Below, one piece after another: positions 51,460 to 60,384 of a stretch of 64,000 bases of DNA. The position numbers were made by a program, and so were the translations under genes. Each line of letters begins with the position of its first letter. Position 1 is the first letter of the stretch. Under the pieces are notes generated by a model, which saw only the letters and a list, made by a program, of their open reading frames with translations, was not told where the DNA came from and ran no database searches. The stretch is from Paraburkholderia diazotrophica. GTDB taxonomy: Bacteria; Pseudomonadota; Gammaproteobacteria; Burkholderiales; Burkholderiaceae. The DNA is taken from contig NZ_FNYE01000018.1 in assembly GCF_900108945.1 (NCBI RefSeq), forward strand, positions 62,001 to 126,000, read 5' to 3'.

Positions 51460-52701
51460 ATGGAAAGCATTCTGTTCGCGAACGCAAACGTGCTCGATGT
51501 CGAGCGCGGCGAACTGCGCGAAGGGCATCACGTCCTGGTCGAGAACGGCCTCATCAAGGAAGTGTCCGACAGACCTTTGAAGAGCGCGGCCGCGCGCGAG
51601 ATCGACCTGCGAGGCAAGACGCTGATGCCGGGATTGATCGATCTGCATGTGCATGTGGTGGCAGTACAGCTGAATCTCGCGCAGCAGGTGCACATGCCGA
51701 ACGTGCTCGTCACGCTGCGCTCGGTGCCCATCATGCGCTCGATGCTGCGGCGCGGATTCACGACCGTGCGCGACGCGGGCGGCGCAGGATATCCGCACAA
51801 GCAGGCCGTGGAAAGCGGGCTGGCTGTCGGTCCGCGTCTCTTCGTTGCAGGGCGAGCGCTCAGCCAGACGGGCGGCCACGGCGACATGCGCGCGCGTTCG
51901 GACTACCTGGGCGACAGCGCGCCATGTGGCTGCTGTGTGCGGGTGGGCGCGCTCGCTCGCGTCGCGGACGGCGTCGACGCCGTGCGCCGTGCCGCGCGCG
52001 AAGAATTGCAGATGGGCGCCGACCATCTGAAGATCATGGCCTCGGGCGGCGTCGCATCGCCGACAGACCCCGTCGGCGCATTCGGCTACGCGGAAGACGA
52101 AGTGCGCGCGATCGTCGGCGAAGCGCGCGCGCGTCATACCTACGTGATGGCGCACGCGTACACAGCCGAAGCGATTGCGCGCGTCGTGCGCTGGGGCGTG
52201 CGCACGATCGAGCACGGCAATCTGATCGACGCGCCCACGGCGAGACTGATGGCCGAGATGGGCGCCTATGTGGTACCGACGCTCGTCACATACGAAGCGC
52301 TGGCATCCGAGGGCGCGCAATACGGTCTCGAAGAAGAAAGCGTCGCGAAGATCGCCGACGTGCGCGAGGCGGGGTTGCGTTCGCTGGAGATCTATCGCGA
52401 TGCGGGCGTGAAAATGGGCTTTGGCTCGGATCTGCTAGGGCCATCACAACGCCTGCAAAGCGACGAGTTCCGCATTCGCGCCGAAGTGCTTGGCAATGCC
52501 GCGACGCTCGCCTGCGCGACGACGACGGCCGCGGAAGTGCTCGGCTTGCCGGAGAAGCTCGGGCGCATTGCGCCTGACGCATGGGCGGACCTGATTGTCG
52601 TGGATGGCGATCCGCTGCGCGACATCTCGTGTCTGCTCGGGCAAGGCGAACGTATTCCGCTCGTGATGAAGGGTGGCAAGATCGAGTTCGGAGAGTTGTG
52701 A
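51460..52701 (+). CDS. Amidohydrolase, imidazolonepropionase/Xaa-Pro dipeptidase-like
   Basis: A 413-residue metal-dependent hydrolase. The HxH metal motif is 'MPGLIDLHVHVVAVQ', the presumed carboxylated Lys is in 'DHLKIMASGGVASPTDP', further His ligands in 'YVMAHAYTAEAI' and 'IEHGNLIDAPT', and the final Asp in 'GFGSDLLGPS'. This set matches the subtype that cleaves prolyl dipeptides or N-acyl amides; the exact substrate is unknown. The ATG follows GGAGGGGAATCGA. It is the third gene of the MFS-GAF-amidohydrolase group. Confidence 0.88.
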   Translation: MESILFANANVLDVERGELREGHHVLVENGLIKEVSDRPLKSAAAREIDLRGKTLMPGLIDLHVHVVAVQLNLAQQVHMPNVLVTLRSVPIMRSMLRRGFTTVRDAGGAGYPHKQAVESGLAVGPRLFVAGRALSQTGGHGDMRARSDYLGDSAPCGCCVRVGALARVADGVDAVRRAAREELQMGADHLKIMASGGVASPTDPVGAFGYAEDEVRAIVGEARARHTYVMAHAYTAEAIARVVRWGVRTIEHGNLIDAPTARLMAEMGAYVVPTLVTYEALASEGAQYGLEEESVAKIADVREAGLRSLEIYRDAGVKMGFGSDLLGPSQRLQSDEFRIRAEVLGNAATLACATTTAAEVLGLPEKLGRIAPDAWADLIVVDGDPLRDISCLLGQGERIPLVMKGGKIEFGEL

Positions 52702-52777
52702 GCGCGGTTTGCACGCGGTTTGCACGCGACATTTCCGGCCGACATTCTTTCGACGCAATTCACGGCGATAACTCCGC

Positions 52778-54034
52778 TCAGATTCCGTGTGCATTCAATC
52801 GCGCGGCATACCAGCGCGAAAACTGGTCGACGTACGCTTCCGTGAACGGCGAGAACACGCCCGGCGCATAGGCGGGATCTTGCGTACCTTCGTGCGTGAT
52901 TTCGACGAGATGCTTGTCCTGCGTATTGGTCGCAAGCCAGACTTCCGTCAGATCCTTGACGTTGTAATCGACGCCTTCGACCGCATCGGCATGAACGAGC
53001 CACTTCGATCGCACCAATGTCCTGTCGGGCGCGAGCGGAATGATGTAGCTGATGACCGCGTGGTCGCTCATGACGTGCGTCCACGAATTGTGCGTCCACA
53101 GGTGCTGGTCGCCGAGGTCACGTCGCGTGATATTGCCGAACAGCTTCGTGCTCGCGACCTTGGTGCTGATGGTCTGCGACTCGCCCTCGCCGGCAATGAC
53201 CAGTTGCTGCGTGCGGAACTGGGTAACCGCATCTTCGTCGAGCCACTCGACGGTCTCCCCAATGAACCCATCGCGCTCCCAGCTTACCTGGCAAGTTGCG
53301 TTGCGCGCCTTGTAGTCTTCGAGCGCGCGAAGCGATTCTTCGCTGAGGTTCTCCGGACAGAAGCCGAAGTCTTCGGGCAGGAATGACGCCGTCAGTTCCG
53401 GGTGTGTGCCCTGGCAGTGATAGCACTCGCGGTTGTTCTCAATGACGAGCTTCCAGTTGCCGTTCTCGATGATTTCCTGCTCGAAGGCAATCTTGGTGTT
53501 TTGCAGATCGTACGGCGCGAAACGCGGCGTCATCGTCTCTTCCAGCTTCGAAATGTCCGCGGGCGCGTTCTCGTCGAGACACACGAAGATGTGCGTGCCG
53601 ATGATCTTCGTGTGCACGGGAATCAGACTGCGGCACGTCGGGTCGAAATCCTTTCCCATGTGTGTCGTATGACGCAAGCTTCCGTCAAGGTCGTACGTCC
53701 ATTGGTGGTAAGGGCAAACCAGCATTCCCACCGTCGACTTTCCGGCTTCCTTGAGCCGCGCACCGCGATGGCGACAGACGTTGCGATAGGTCCGGATGTT
53801 CTCGTCGTCATCGCGAACGATGATGATGGAAGCCTTGCCGATGTCGACAGTCGAAACATCACCCGGTTCTGGAACATCTGCCGTGACGCCGACCAGAATC
53901 CAGTGCTTGTGGAAGAACACATCGACGTCCGTTTCGAAAACGTCCTGGCGGCCAAACAGCTCGCCGGACATGCCGTGGCCAGGCTGACGGCTCCGAATCA
54001 GTTCGCCATGAGTTTTGAGTTGCACTTCAGACAT
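52778..54034 (-). CDS. Rieske oxygenase alpha subunit of the quaternary-amine (GbcA/CntA) type
   Basis: A 418-residue oxygenase. The Rieske [2Fe-2S] ligands are Cys87, His89, Cys107 and His110 ('NVCRHRG' and 'LVCPYHQW'). The mononuclear iron site is in 'ENNRECYHCQGTHPEL' (His206, His211), with Glu203 where aromatic dioxygenases have Asp. To my knowledge this Glu is typical of carnitine and glycine-betaine monooxygenases, which remove or oxidise groups on quaternary ammonium compounds. 'KWLVHADAVEGVDYNVKDLT' also resembles GbcA. A partner reductase is needed but none is in the window. The leader GGAGAACGACGATG shares 13 bases with that of the DapA-like gene. It is the last gene of the leftward island. 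Confidence 0.88.
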   Translation of the reverse strand: MSEVQLKTHGELIRSRQPGHGMSGELFGRQDVFETDVDVFFHKHWILVGVTADVPEPGDVSTVDIGKASIIIVRDDDENIRTYRNVCRHRGARLKEAGKSTVGMLVCPYHQWTYDLDGSLRHTTHMGKDFDPTCRSLIPVHTKIIGTHIFVCLDENAPADISKLEETMTPRFAPYDLQNTKIAFEQEIIENGNWKLVIENNRECYHCQGTHPELTASFLPEDFGFCPENLSEESLRALEDYKARNATCQVSWERDGFIGETVEWLDEDAVTQFRTQQLVIAGEGESQTISTKVASTKLFGNITRRDLGDQHLWTHNSWTHVMSDHAVISYIIPLAPDRTLVRSKWLVHADAVEGVDYNVKDLTEVWLATNTQDKHLVEITHEGTQDPAYAPGVFSPFTEAYVDQFSRWYAARLNAHGI

Positions 54035-54098
54035 CGTCGTTCTCCAATGTTCAGGGGTCTCGGGACTTCGATTGTTCCCGCTATGACTCGAGTATTGG

Positions 54099-54120
54099 AT
54101 TGACGAAAAAGAGCGTCAAT
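54099..54120. promoter_or_regulatory. Inverted repeat upstream of the Rieske oxygenase gene
   Basis: attgacg (54099-54105) and cgtcaat (54114-54120) form a 7-bp inverted repeat with an 8-base centre, in the 172-base gap between the LysR gene and the oxygenase, about 65 bases upstream of the oxygenase start. It could be a regulator site for the oxygenase. Confidence 0.35.
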
Positions 54121-54206
54121 GTGCTTTATTTTCGGTCTGGCATTACTTCGGATTATGCGGAAGGCAGACCGTTTCCGCCCCCGCGCCGTCGGGCGTTGCA
54201 GGTGCT

Positions 54207-55136
54207 TCAACGCTCGCTGGAATCCTGCCGGAGCCAGTCGATGAGACCGTCAATTGCAGGGGTAATGGTGCGCCCGTGCGGCACGACGACGTAATATGAA
54301 TCGCTCACCTTTAACGAGGCGACCGGCAGCCGGACGAGCTCGCCCGTTTCGATGAGACCGTGTACCAGTCTTCTCCACCCAAGGGCAATGCCCTGGCCGT
54401 AGCGTGCGGCCTCTATGGCGTCGGTATAAAGGCTGCAGCGCAGCGCAAAATTCAATCGCACCGGCCTGAAGCCCAAAGCCTGAAACCATTCTTCCCACCT
54501 CATCCAGCCTTCCGAAGTCGCATCGGACTCGATGAGAGCGGCATTTGCGACTTCCTGCAATGATACTGGCGTGCCTCGCGATTTCACCCACTCCGGCGAA
54601 CAGACGGGGAAAACCTCCTCGTCGAAAAGAAGGGTTGCGGAACCATCGCCCCATTGCCCGCTTCCGAATCGAACGGCGACATCGATCTCCTTGGGCCTGA
54701 GGTCAGCCGTGAACATCTGCGTGGAGATGCGAAGCTGAAGATCCGGTTGAGCCTTCTTCAGCGATGCCAGTCGTGGCAAGAGGCGAAAATGCGTGAAGGC
54801 AGACGTTGCTGCAAGCACCAGTTCCTGCTGGACCGGCCCGCTTGATAACCGGTCGAATACGCCGGCAATCTTCTGCATCGACTCGGCGACCACGAGATAC
54901 AGAGCCTCACCTTCATCAGTGAGTTCGATCGAACGATGAAGGCGATTGAAGAGCCGGGTCCCAAGCGTTTCCTCAAGAAACTTGATCTGTCGACTGACAG
55001 CCGCTTGAGTCACGCCCAGTTCATCGGCTGCCAGCGTGAAGCTGCTATGACGTGCGACCGCCTCGAATTCGACGAGGGCCGTCACGGAAGGAATGAGCCG
55101 CCGGTATCCCTTGGTCCGCGCAATTACCGGTTTCAT
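54207..55136 (-). CDS. GcvA-like LysR regulator of the catabolic island
   Basis: A 309-residue LysR protein of the GcvA subgroup ('LIPSVTALVEFEAVARHSSF', HTH 'TLAADELGVTQAAVSRQIKF'). The effector domain has 'IDVAVRFGSGQWGDGSATLL', as in GcvA-like sensors of amino acids or betaines. The ATG at 55136 is used; a TTG three codons earlier would overlap the cupin stop. It lies directly upstream of the oxygenase on the same strand and 5 bases after the cupin gene, so cupin and regulator are probably one transcript. Confidence 0.88.
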   Translation of the reverse strand: MKPVIARTKGYRRLIPSVTALVEFEAVARHSSFTLAADELGVTQAAVSRQIKFLEETLGTRLFNRLHRSIELTDEGEALYLVVAESMQKIAGVFDRLSSGPVQQELVLAATSAFTHFRLLPRLASLKKAQPDLQLRISTQMFTADLRPKEIDVAVRFGSGQWGDGSATLLFDEEVFPVCSPEWVKSRGTPVSLQEVANAALIESDATSEGWMRWEEWFQALGFRPVRLNFALRCSLYTDAIEAARYGQGIALGWRRLVHGLIETGELVRLPVASLKVSDSYYVVVPHGRTITPAIDGLIDWLRQDSSER

Positions 55137-55141
55137 CTGAC

Positions 55142-55561
55142 TCAAGCACGCGTGGGCTGCGAATGGTCAACGAGTGTCGACCCGGTGTGAGCCACGACCA
55201 GCACGGTACAACCCTCTTTCGACGACGTACTGTGCCGCGAACCGGCTGGATACGATACTGTGTGCCCCGGCAGGAAATCCGCACCGTCGTCGTCAGTGAA
55301 TACGCCATCGAGAACCAGGATCAACTCGGTCGAGTCGTGCTGATGCTCCAATGAACGCGCGCCGGGTTGCAAACGCATCCAGTAGCTACTCCACGCTCCG
55401 TTTTCGTCGTCGGCAACTGGAATCCAGAAAAATCCGGGAAGTACCGTTTCTCCGATTTTCATTGGCCGCCAGTCGCGTTCATCGATTGAATACCAACGGC
55501 GACCATCCTTGATTTGCAATCCAAAGAAAACCATTTCATCGCGCATAGGCTCGGTTGTCAT
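55142..55561 (-). CDS. Cupin-domain protein
   Basis: A 139-residue single-domain cupin. The two conserved motifs are recognisable: 'QPGARSLEHQHDSTELILVL' (metal-ligand His/His/Glu) and 'LPGHTVSYPAGSRHSTSSKE' (second His). It could be a small dioxygenase, an isomerase or a ligand sensor; no specific family stands out. The ATG at 55561 is preceded by GGACGTTGAAGAAA; a TTG nine codons upstream is possible. It is placed between the AraC-type and LysR regulators of the island. Confidence 0.75.
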   Translation of the reverse strand: MTTEPMRDEMVFFGLQIKDGRRWYSIDERDWRPMKIGETVLPGFFWIPVADDENGAWSSYWMRLQPGARSLEHQHDSTELILVLDGVFTDDDGADFLPGHTVSYPAGSRHSTSSKEGCTVLVVAHTGSTLVDHSQPTRA

Positions 55562-55669
55562 TTTCTTCAACGTCCAATGTTTGAACAAAAGGGAAATCCT
55601 GCTTCTCGTGCTTTCGTGTCGTCATGCCAGCATCGCTCTCTGGCGTGCCGAAGCGAGAACCACATCACG

Positions 55670-56704
55670 CTACGCATCGGCCAGCACTTGCGATTGCCCC
55701 TGCGGTCGCGCGACGCGATAAGCGTTCGGTGATTCGCCGTATTCCTTTCTGAACTCGCGGCCGAGATGCGAAGCATCGGAGAAGCCGCATGAGGTGGCAA
55801 TGTCAGCGACAGTGCGGTCCGAACTCGTGAGCAGCCACGACGCCATCCGTATCCGGATCTGGCGCGCGTAGGCCTGAGGTGATTTGCCCGTCTCTGAAGT
55901 AAAGAGACGCTCGAGTTGCCGGACCGACATCTCGAGACGTCGCGCCAACTCCGCGAGGCTCAATGGCTGCCCGATGTGCTGCTCCATCAACAGGATGGCT
56001 CGTCTTACCTTCGGATGTGTCGCGGGTTCGAGTCCGGGCGGGTGCGGCTGCGGCGCATTGCCTTTCTGTGCGTCATCGACGAGCATGATACGCAGCGCCT
56101 TTTGTACGACTGTCGCCTCGAAATGGCGCAACAGGATGGCCGCCGCAACATCGATCGAAGCTCGCCCACCTGAACACGTAATGCGCCGCCGGTCGATCAC
56201 GAACAGCCGGTCCGCAACGAGATTGCGTTCATCGACGCCCGGAAAGCGTTCGACGAAGTCCCAGTAATGGAACCAGCTCACGCACATGCGATACCCGTCC
56301 ATCACTTCGGCTCGCATCAACGCAAACACGCCGGTGCAAATTCCGACCAACGTGGCAGGCGTTGCCGCTGCGTCATGAATGAACTGAAGCGTGGCTTTGC
56401 TTGCGGACGGTCCCGAGTGCAGCAATCCGCCGACGACCACGACGTAGTCGAAGGCCCCGGCTTCTTCGAAAGTTGTCCACGGCGCGACCTGAATTCCGCA
56501 GCTTGCCCGTACAGGAACAAGCGATTCGCCGACGATAGTCCACGAGCAGCGAACCGGTCTGCTCATGTCACCTTCATCGCTCGCGAGCCTCAGTACATCC
56601 ACGAAACCGGAAAATGCAGTCAGCGTGAAATTGGGCAACAGGACGATTCCAAAGCGGAGTGGCCGCGTAGTACCGGCTTTGGGGCTGATGAGGTCGCTAA
56701 ACAT
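55670..56704 (-). CDS. GlxA-type AraC regulator (GbdR/CdhR-like)
   Basis: A 344-residue regulator with an N-terminal DJ-1/PfpI-like ligand-binding domain (residues about 15-185, 'RFGIVLLPNFTLTAFSGFVD', 'VGICTGVFALMRAEVMDGYR', 'ITCSGGRASIDVAAAILLRH') and a C-terminal AraC double HTH (about 235-335, 'PLSLAELARRLEMSVRQLER', 'TVADIATSCGFSDASHLGRE'). Regulators of this structure in pseudomonads (GbdR, CdhR, ArgR-type) sense glycine betaine, carnitine or amino acids. This supports a betaine or amino-acid substrate for the island. Confidence 0.9.
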   Translation of the reverse strand: MFSDLISPKAGTTRPLRFGIVLLPNFTLTAFSGFVDVLRLASDEGDMSRPVRCSWTIVGESLVPVRASCGIQVAPWTTFEEAGAFDYVVVVGGLLHSGPSASKATLQFIHDAAATPATLVGICTGVFALMRAEVMDGYRMCVSWFHYWDFVERFPGVDERNLVADRLFVIDRRRITCSGGRASIDVAAAILLRHFEATVVQKALRIMLVDDAQKGNAPQPHPPGLEPATHPKVRRAILLMEQHIGQPLSLAELARRLEMSVRQLERLFTSETGKSPQAYARQIRIRMASWLLTSSDRTVADIATSCGFSDASHLGREFRKEYGESPNAYRVARPQGQSQVLADA

Positions 56705-56801
56705 GGACTGCCTGCAGTAACGCTTGAAAAGTCACACCTGAAAAGTCGACCAGGATTCCGACGACGAAGCTGCTCGCGCTTCTCACTGACGTCTGCAACG
56801 T

Positions 56802-57803
56802 TTATTTGGTGGTTTCAGTTTCGGCGCTCTGCCATTCGCGCATCATCGCGCCCACTTCCTCTCCGAGCCATTCGCGGAACTGAAGATATTCCGGGCGAAG
56901 CTTTGCGTTCTTATTCGTTATCAGATAGTGATGACGGTCGTGAAATTCGAGCACATCTTGCACGGGTCGGATCAGCAGCCCTTGTTCGACCTGGCGATGG
57001 ACAAGATGGTGCCAGCCAAGCAAGGTGCCCTCTCCCGCTTCGGCTTGCGATACGAGGAGTCGGTAGTCGTTGCTCTCCAGATGCTCGTTTTCGACCATCC
57101 TTTCAGTGCCATCGCCCTGCTGAAACCAGTTTCGCCACACGGACCAGTCGACATGCTCGCAAATCTGCGCGCGCCCCAACAAGGAGAGATTCAACGTTGC
57201 GTGCGATAGAAGATCCAGCGGCTTCACTGACCTGCCGTGAAAGTGGCGCTCGTAAAAGGACCGGCTGCACACGGGATAGACGACATCGTGAAAGAGCGGC
57301 TCGACTTCGTACTCGGCCTCGCGCGGCGGATTCTTCGTGATGATGATGTCGGGTTCCATGAGCTCGTCGAGCTCCATGAAATGCTCCGTCACCATCACGT
57401 GCAATCGGATATCGGGGAAACGCTTACGAAACGAGGGTAGCCTGAACGACAGCCATAGCGCCGAGAAAGTATGCGAGACACAAATTGTCAGCGCATGCCT
57501 GTCGGTGCGACGCACTGCCTGGGCCGCCTCGGCGATGTTCATGATCGACAGATAGGACGCGTTGTACAGAATGCGCCCCGCGTCGGTGAGCGCAATGTGC
57601 CGCCCTGTCCGCTCGAACAGCGCGACTTCCAGCGAGTCTTCAAGCTCCTTGATTTGTCGGCTGATTGCCGCCTGCGTGACGCACAGCACTTCTGCGGCCT
57701 GCGTAAAACTTTCGTACCGGGCAGCCGTGACGAAGCATTTCAGCGCCCGTAACGACGGCATCTGAGCGAGTAATCGGTCGGCAAACACCTGTTTCTTTTG
57801 CAT
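56802..57803 (-). CDS. Second GcvA-like LysR regulator of the island
   Basis: A 333-residue LysR protein of the same broad subgroup ('MPSLRALKCFVTAARYESFT', HTH 'QAAEVLCVTQAAISRQIKEL'). The effector domain has 'TICVSHTFSALWLSFRLPSF' and 'ELMEPDIIITKNPPREAEYE'. The ATG at 57803 follows AGGTGAAAGCC; the frame is open 50 codons further but that part is not family-like. It lies between the AraC regulator and the ProC-like gene, with a 199-base gap upstream. Confidence 0.87.
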   Translation of the reverse strand: MQKKQVFADRLLAQMPSLRALKCFVTAARYESFTQAAEVLCVTQAAISRQIKELEDSLEVALFERTGRHIALTDAGRILYNASYLSIMNIAEAAQAVRRTDRHALTICVSHTFSALWLSFRLPSFRKRFPDIRLHVMVTEHFMELDELMEPDIIITKNPPREAEYEVEPLFHDVVYPVCSRSFYERHFHGRSVKPLDLLSHATLNLSLLGRAQICEHVDWSVWRNWFQQGDGTERMVENEHLESNDYRLLVSQAEAGEGTLLGWHHLVHRQVEQGLLIRPVQDVLEFHDRHHYLITNKNAKLRPEYLQFREWLGEEVGAMMREWQSAETETTK

Positions 57804-58002
57804 GGCTTTCACCTGTGAAGCGGAAGCGCCCGGGTGGCCCGAAGACAACCCGGTCAACGCTGCGCACTGCCCCGTGACAATGCGTAGACTGTGCGCCCGA
57901 GCCGAATAGCTCGCGCGCAAAAATAGTGTGCGAGTCTTCGAATGAGCTGACAAGGGCAGATCCCATCCCGCATCCTTTCATATTACTCTTCGTGGTCGCC
58001 TG

Positions 58003-58773
58003 TCATGCGGCCCCTCGAACTCGCTTGAGCACGCCATCGAGTGCGTCTTTATACAGTCCGTATGCACCTCGACGGGAGAGTTCGGTGTGCATCTGCTCGT
58101 TGATGCCGCCCGGTGTCATGCATTGCGTAACCATGACTGAAAACGGTTGTCCTGTGCGGGCCGCGTCGTTCGCAAGCCCCACACAGTAGCCAGACAAAAA
58201 AGCTCGCGCCGCGGAGTAGTCGAGACCTTGCTCCAAGAGCCACGCCGCCTGGGTTTCGAGAACCGCATAGAAGCTCGCCATCGTCGCCGTCACGGCAGAC
58301 AGCGCGTCAAACTTGCATTCGTCGTCCACTTCCACGGCTTCACCCAACGTCGAAAAGATGGCTTTCGCTACCTCATCGGCGGGGCAGATCGCAGTACTTC
58401 CCTTGCCTTCAGCGACCGCTGGCAGCGGGACTGCGCGCGCGACCCTGTTCACCTGTGGGACGAGGCGACGAAGCTCGGCGAGAGAAATGCCTGCAATGAA
58501 ACTGACAACGTGATGACGCGAGTCGAATTCGAGTTCGCCCAGAACTTCTGCGGCAATTTGTGGAACAACCGCAAGGCAAACGACGTCCGAAGTCTCCAGT
58601 ACTTCCTGGTTACTTGCGCAGACGCGAATCCGTTCGTCCAGTGTCGCCAGTTCCGCGGCGGTATTCGCGTTACGGGGCGATAGCGAAATCCTGTCGAATG
58701 GAACGCCGAATCTGCAGATGCCCGTCACGACTGCTTTCGTGATCGTCCCCGTTCCGATGAATCCGAGTCGCAT
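58003..58773 (-). CDS. Divergent ProC-like reductase (pyrroline-carboxylate reductase family)
   Basis: A 256-residue NAD(P)-binding reductase. The N-terminal dinucleotide fold is 'MRLGFIGTGTITKAVVTGIC', followed by 'SDVVCLAVVPQIAAEVLGEL' and 'VVSFIAGISLAELRRL', as in ProC. The normally conserved SGSGPAY substrate segment is replaced by 'TATMASFYAVLETQAAW', so it is probably not a housekeeping proline-biosynthesis enzyme. It could reduce a cyclic imine from a proline-type or other amine substrate. TGAGGTTTC precedes the ATG. A hairpin at 58820-58848 separates it from the aldehyde dehydrogenase gene. Confidence 0.82.
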   Translation of the reverse strand: MRLGFIGTGTITKAVVTGICRFGVPFDRISLSPRNANTAAELATLDERIRVCASNQEVLETSDVVCLAVVPQIAAEVLGELEFDSRHHVVSFIAGISLAELRRLVPQVNRVARAVPLPAVAEGKGSTAICPADEVAKAIFSTLGEAVEVDDECKFDALSAVTATMASFYAVLETQAAWLLEQGLDYSAARAFLSGYCVGLANDAARTGQPFSVMVTQCMTPGGINEQMHTELSRRGAYGLYKDALDGVLKRVRGAA

Positions 58774-58819
58774 GAAACCTCACTTGAGATTGGAGTGCAG
58801 CAGTTTCGTACAAGACCAC

Positions 58820-58848
58820 GACAGCCCGGCCTGGCAGCACGGGCTGTC
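58820..58848. repeat. 9-bp hairpin between the aldehyde dehydrogenase and ProC-like genes
   Basis: gacagcccg (58820-58828) pairs with cgggctgtc (58840-58848) around 11 bases. It lies in the 101-base gap inside the otherwise tightly packed catabolic genes. There is no T-run, so it may be an RNA processing or stabilising element rather than a terminator. Confidence 0.45.
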
Positions 58849-58874
58849 AATTGCTTTCAATAGTCGGAGAGAAC

Positions 58875-60368
58875 CTAGTCGAGTTTCAGCCAGGTCGTCT
58901 TCAATTCGCAATACTGGTCGTGCGCATAGACGGACTTGTCACGGCCACCAAAGCCCGATTGCTTGAAGCCGCCGAACGGCGTCGACAGATCGCCTTCGCC
59001 GAAGCAGTTCACCGTCACAGTACCCGCGCGGATACGGGCAGCGACCTTGTGCGCGTTGTTGATGTTATCGGTCCACAGCGATGCAGCCAGTCCATAGCAC
59101 GTATCGTTGGCAATGCGGACCGCTTCGTCGACGTCAGCGTATTCGATAAAGCAGACGACCGGGCCAAAGACTTCTTCGCTGGCGATGCTCATCTCCGGCG
59201 TCACGTTGTCGAAGATGGTCGGCTCGACAAACCAGCCGCCCGTTTCGGTGCGCGTCGCGTTGCCGCCGCACACGAGGCGTGCCCCTTCCGACTTCGCTTT
59301 CTCGATGTGAGCGAGCACCTTTTCATAGTGCTTTTCTTCGATCAGAGAGCCGAGCTTGACGTCGGGGTCGAGCGGGTCGCCCGTCTTCCATCCTTCGAGA
59401 ACTGCCAGCACCTTTTCGAGCAGCTGTGCCTTCGAGGTCGAGGGAACCAGGATGCGGGAGCCCGCGCTGCAGTTCTCGCCCATATTCCAGAATGCCGCGG
59501 CAACCGCCTGCTCTGCGACAGCGTCGAGATTCGCGACGTCGGGCAATACGACTTGCGGGTTCTTGCCGCCGCATTCCAGCACGACCCGCTTCAGGTTCGT
59601 GTCCGCGGAATAGCGAAGGAATCGCTTTCCCGTTTCCGTGGAGCCAGTAAACGCAACCAGGTCGACGTCGGCATGGCGGCCCAATGCCTGGCCCGCGCTT
59701 TCGCCAAAGCCCGTCACAACGCTTAAGACGCCTGCGGGCACGCCGGCTTCCGCTGCCAGGTCGGCGATACGCAGTGTGGAAAGCGACGTCTGCTCGGCGG
59801 GCTTCACGATGACGCTATTGCCCACCGAAAGCGCCGGGCCGATTTTCCACGCAAGCATGAGCGCCGGAAAGTTCCAGGGAAGCACTGCGCCCACGACGCC
59901 AATCGGTTCGCGGGTAATCATGCTCACGACGCTCGCGCCCGATGGCGATAGCGCGTCGTAACGCTTGTCGGTGACTTCCGCGTGCCAGCGAATACATGCC
60001 GCCGATTCGGGAATGTCCAGTCCCATGCACTCGCTGATGGGCTTGCCCGCCTCGAGTGCTTCGAGAAGCGCCAGTTCTTCGGCGTTTTCGTCGATCAGTT
60101 GTGCAAGTCGCAATAGCACTGCTTTGCGCTGAGCGGGCGCCGCCTTAGACCATACACCGGATTCGAATGCATCTCTCGCTGCCACGACTGCGCGATCGAC
60201 ATCTTTCGTATCGCACTTTGCGATATCGGCCAGTACCTTTGCCGTCGACGGATTCAGGGTCTGGAACGTCTCATTCGACGCGGCTGAACATCGCTGCCCG
60301 GCAATAAACGCTCTTCCGTCGAGCGACAAGGCTTCTGCTTTCTGCTTCCATTCCTGATAGGTCGTCAT
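58875..60368 (-). CDS. Aldehyde dehydrogenase (PuuC/BetB-like)
   Basis: A 497-residue NAD(P)-dependent aldehyde dehydrogenase. The catalytic Cys is in 'FWNMGENCSAGSRILV', the general-base Glu in 'VVLECGGKNPQVV', the NAD site in 'PWNFPALMLAWKIGPALSVG' and 'FTGSTETGKRFLRYSA'. N- and C-terminal sequences ('LSLDGRAFIAGQRC', 'FGGFKQSGFGGRDKSVYAHD') are like those of PuuC-type semialdehyde or aminoaldehyde dehydrogenases. In this island it would oxidise a semialdehyde released from the amine substrate; alpha-ketoglutarate semialdehyde is one candidate. AGGACAGGAC precedes the ATG. Confidence 0.9.
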   Translation of the reverse strand: MTTYQEWKQKAEALSLDGRAFIAGQRCSAASNETFQTLNPSTAKVLADIAKCDTKDVDRAVVAARDAFESGVWSKAAPAQRKAVLLRLAQLIDENAEELALLEALEAGKPISECMGLDIPESAACIRWHAEVTDKRYDALSPSGASVVSMITREPIGVVGAVLPWNFPALMLAWKIGPALSVGNSVIVKPAEQTSLSTLRIADLAAEAGVPAGVLSVVTGFGESAGQALGRHADVDLVAFTGSTETGKRFLRYSADTNLKRVVLECGGKNPQVVLPDVANLDAVAEQAVAAAFWNMGENCSAGSRILVPSTSKAQLLEKVLAVLEGWKTGDPLDPDVKLGSLIEEKHYEKVLAHIEKAKSEGARLVCGGNATRTETGGWFVEPTIFDNVTPEMSIASEEVFGPVVCFIEYADVDEAVRIANDTCYGLAASLWTDNINNAHKVAARIRAGTVTVNCFGEGDLSTPFGGFKQSGFGGRDKSVYAHDQYCELKTTWLKLD

Positions 60369-60384
60369 GTCCTGTCCTCACAGA

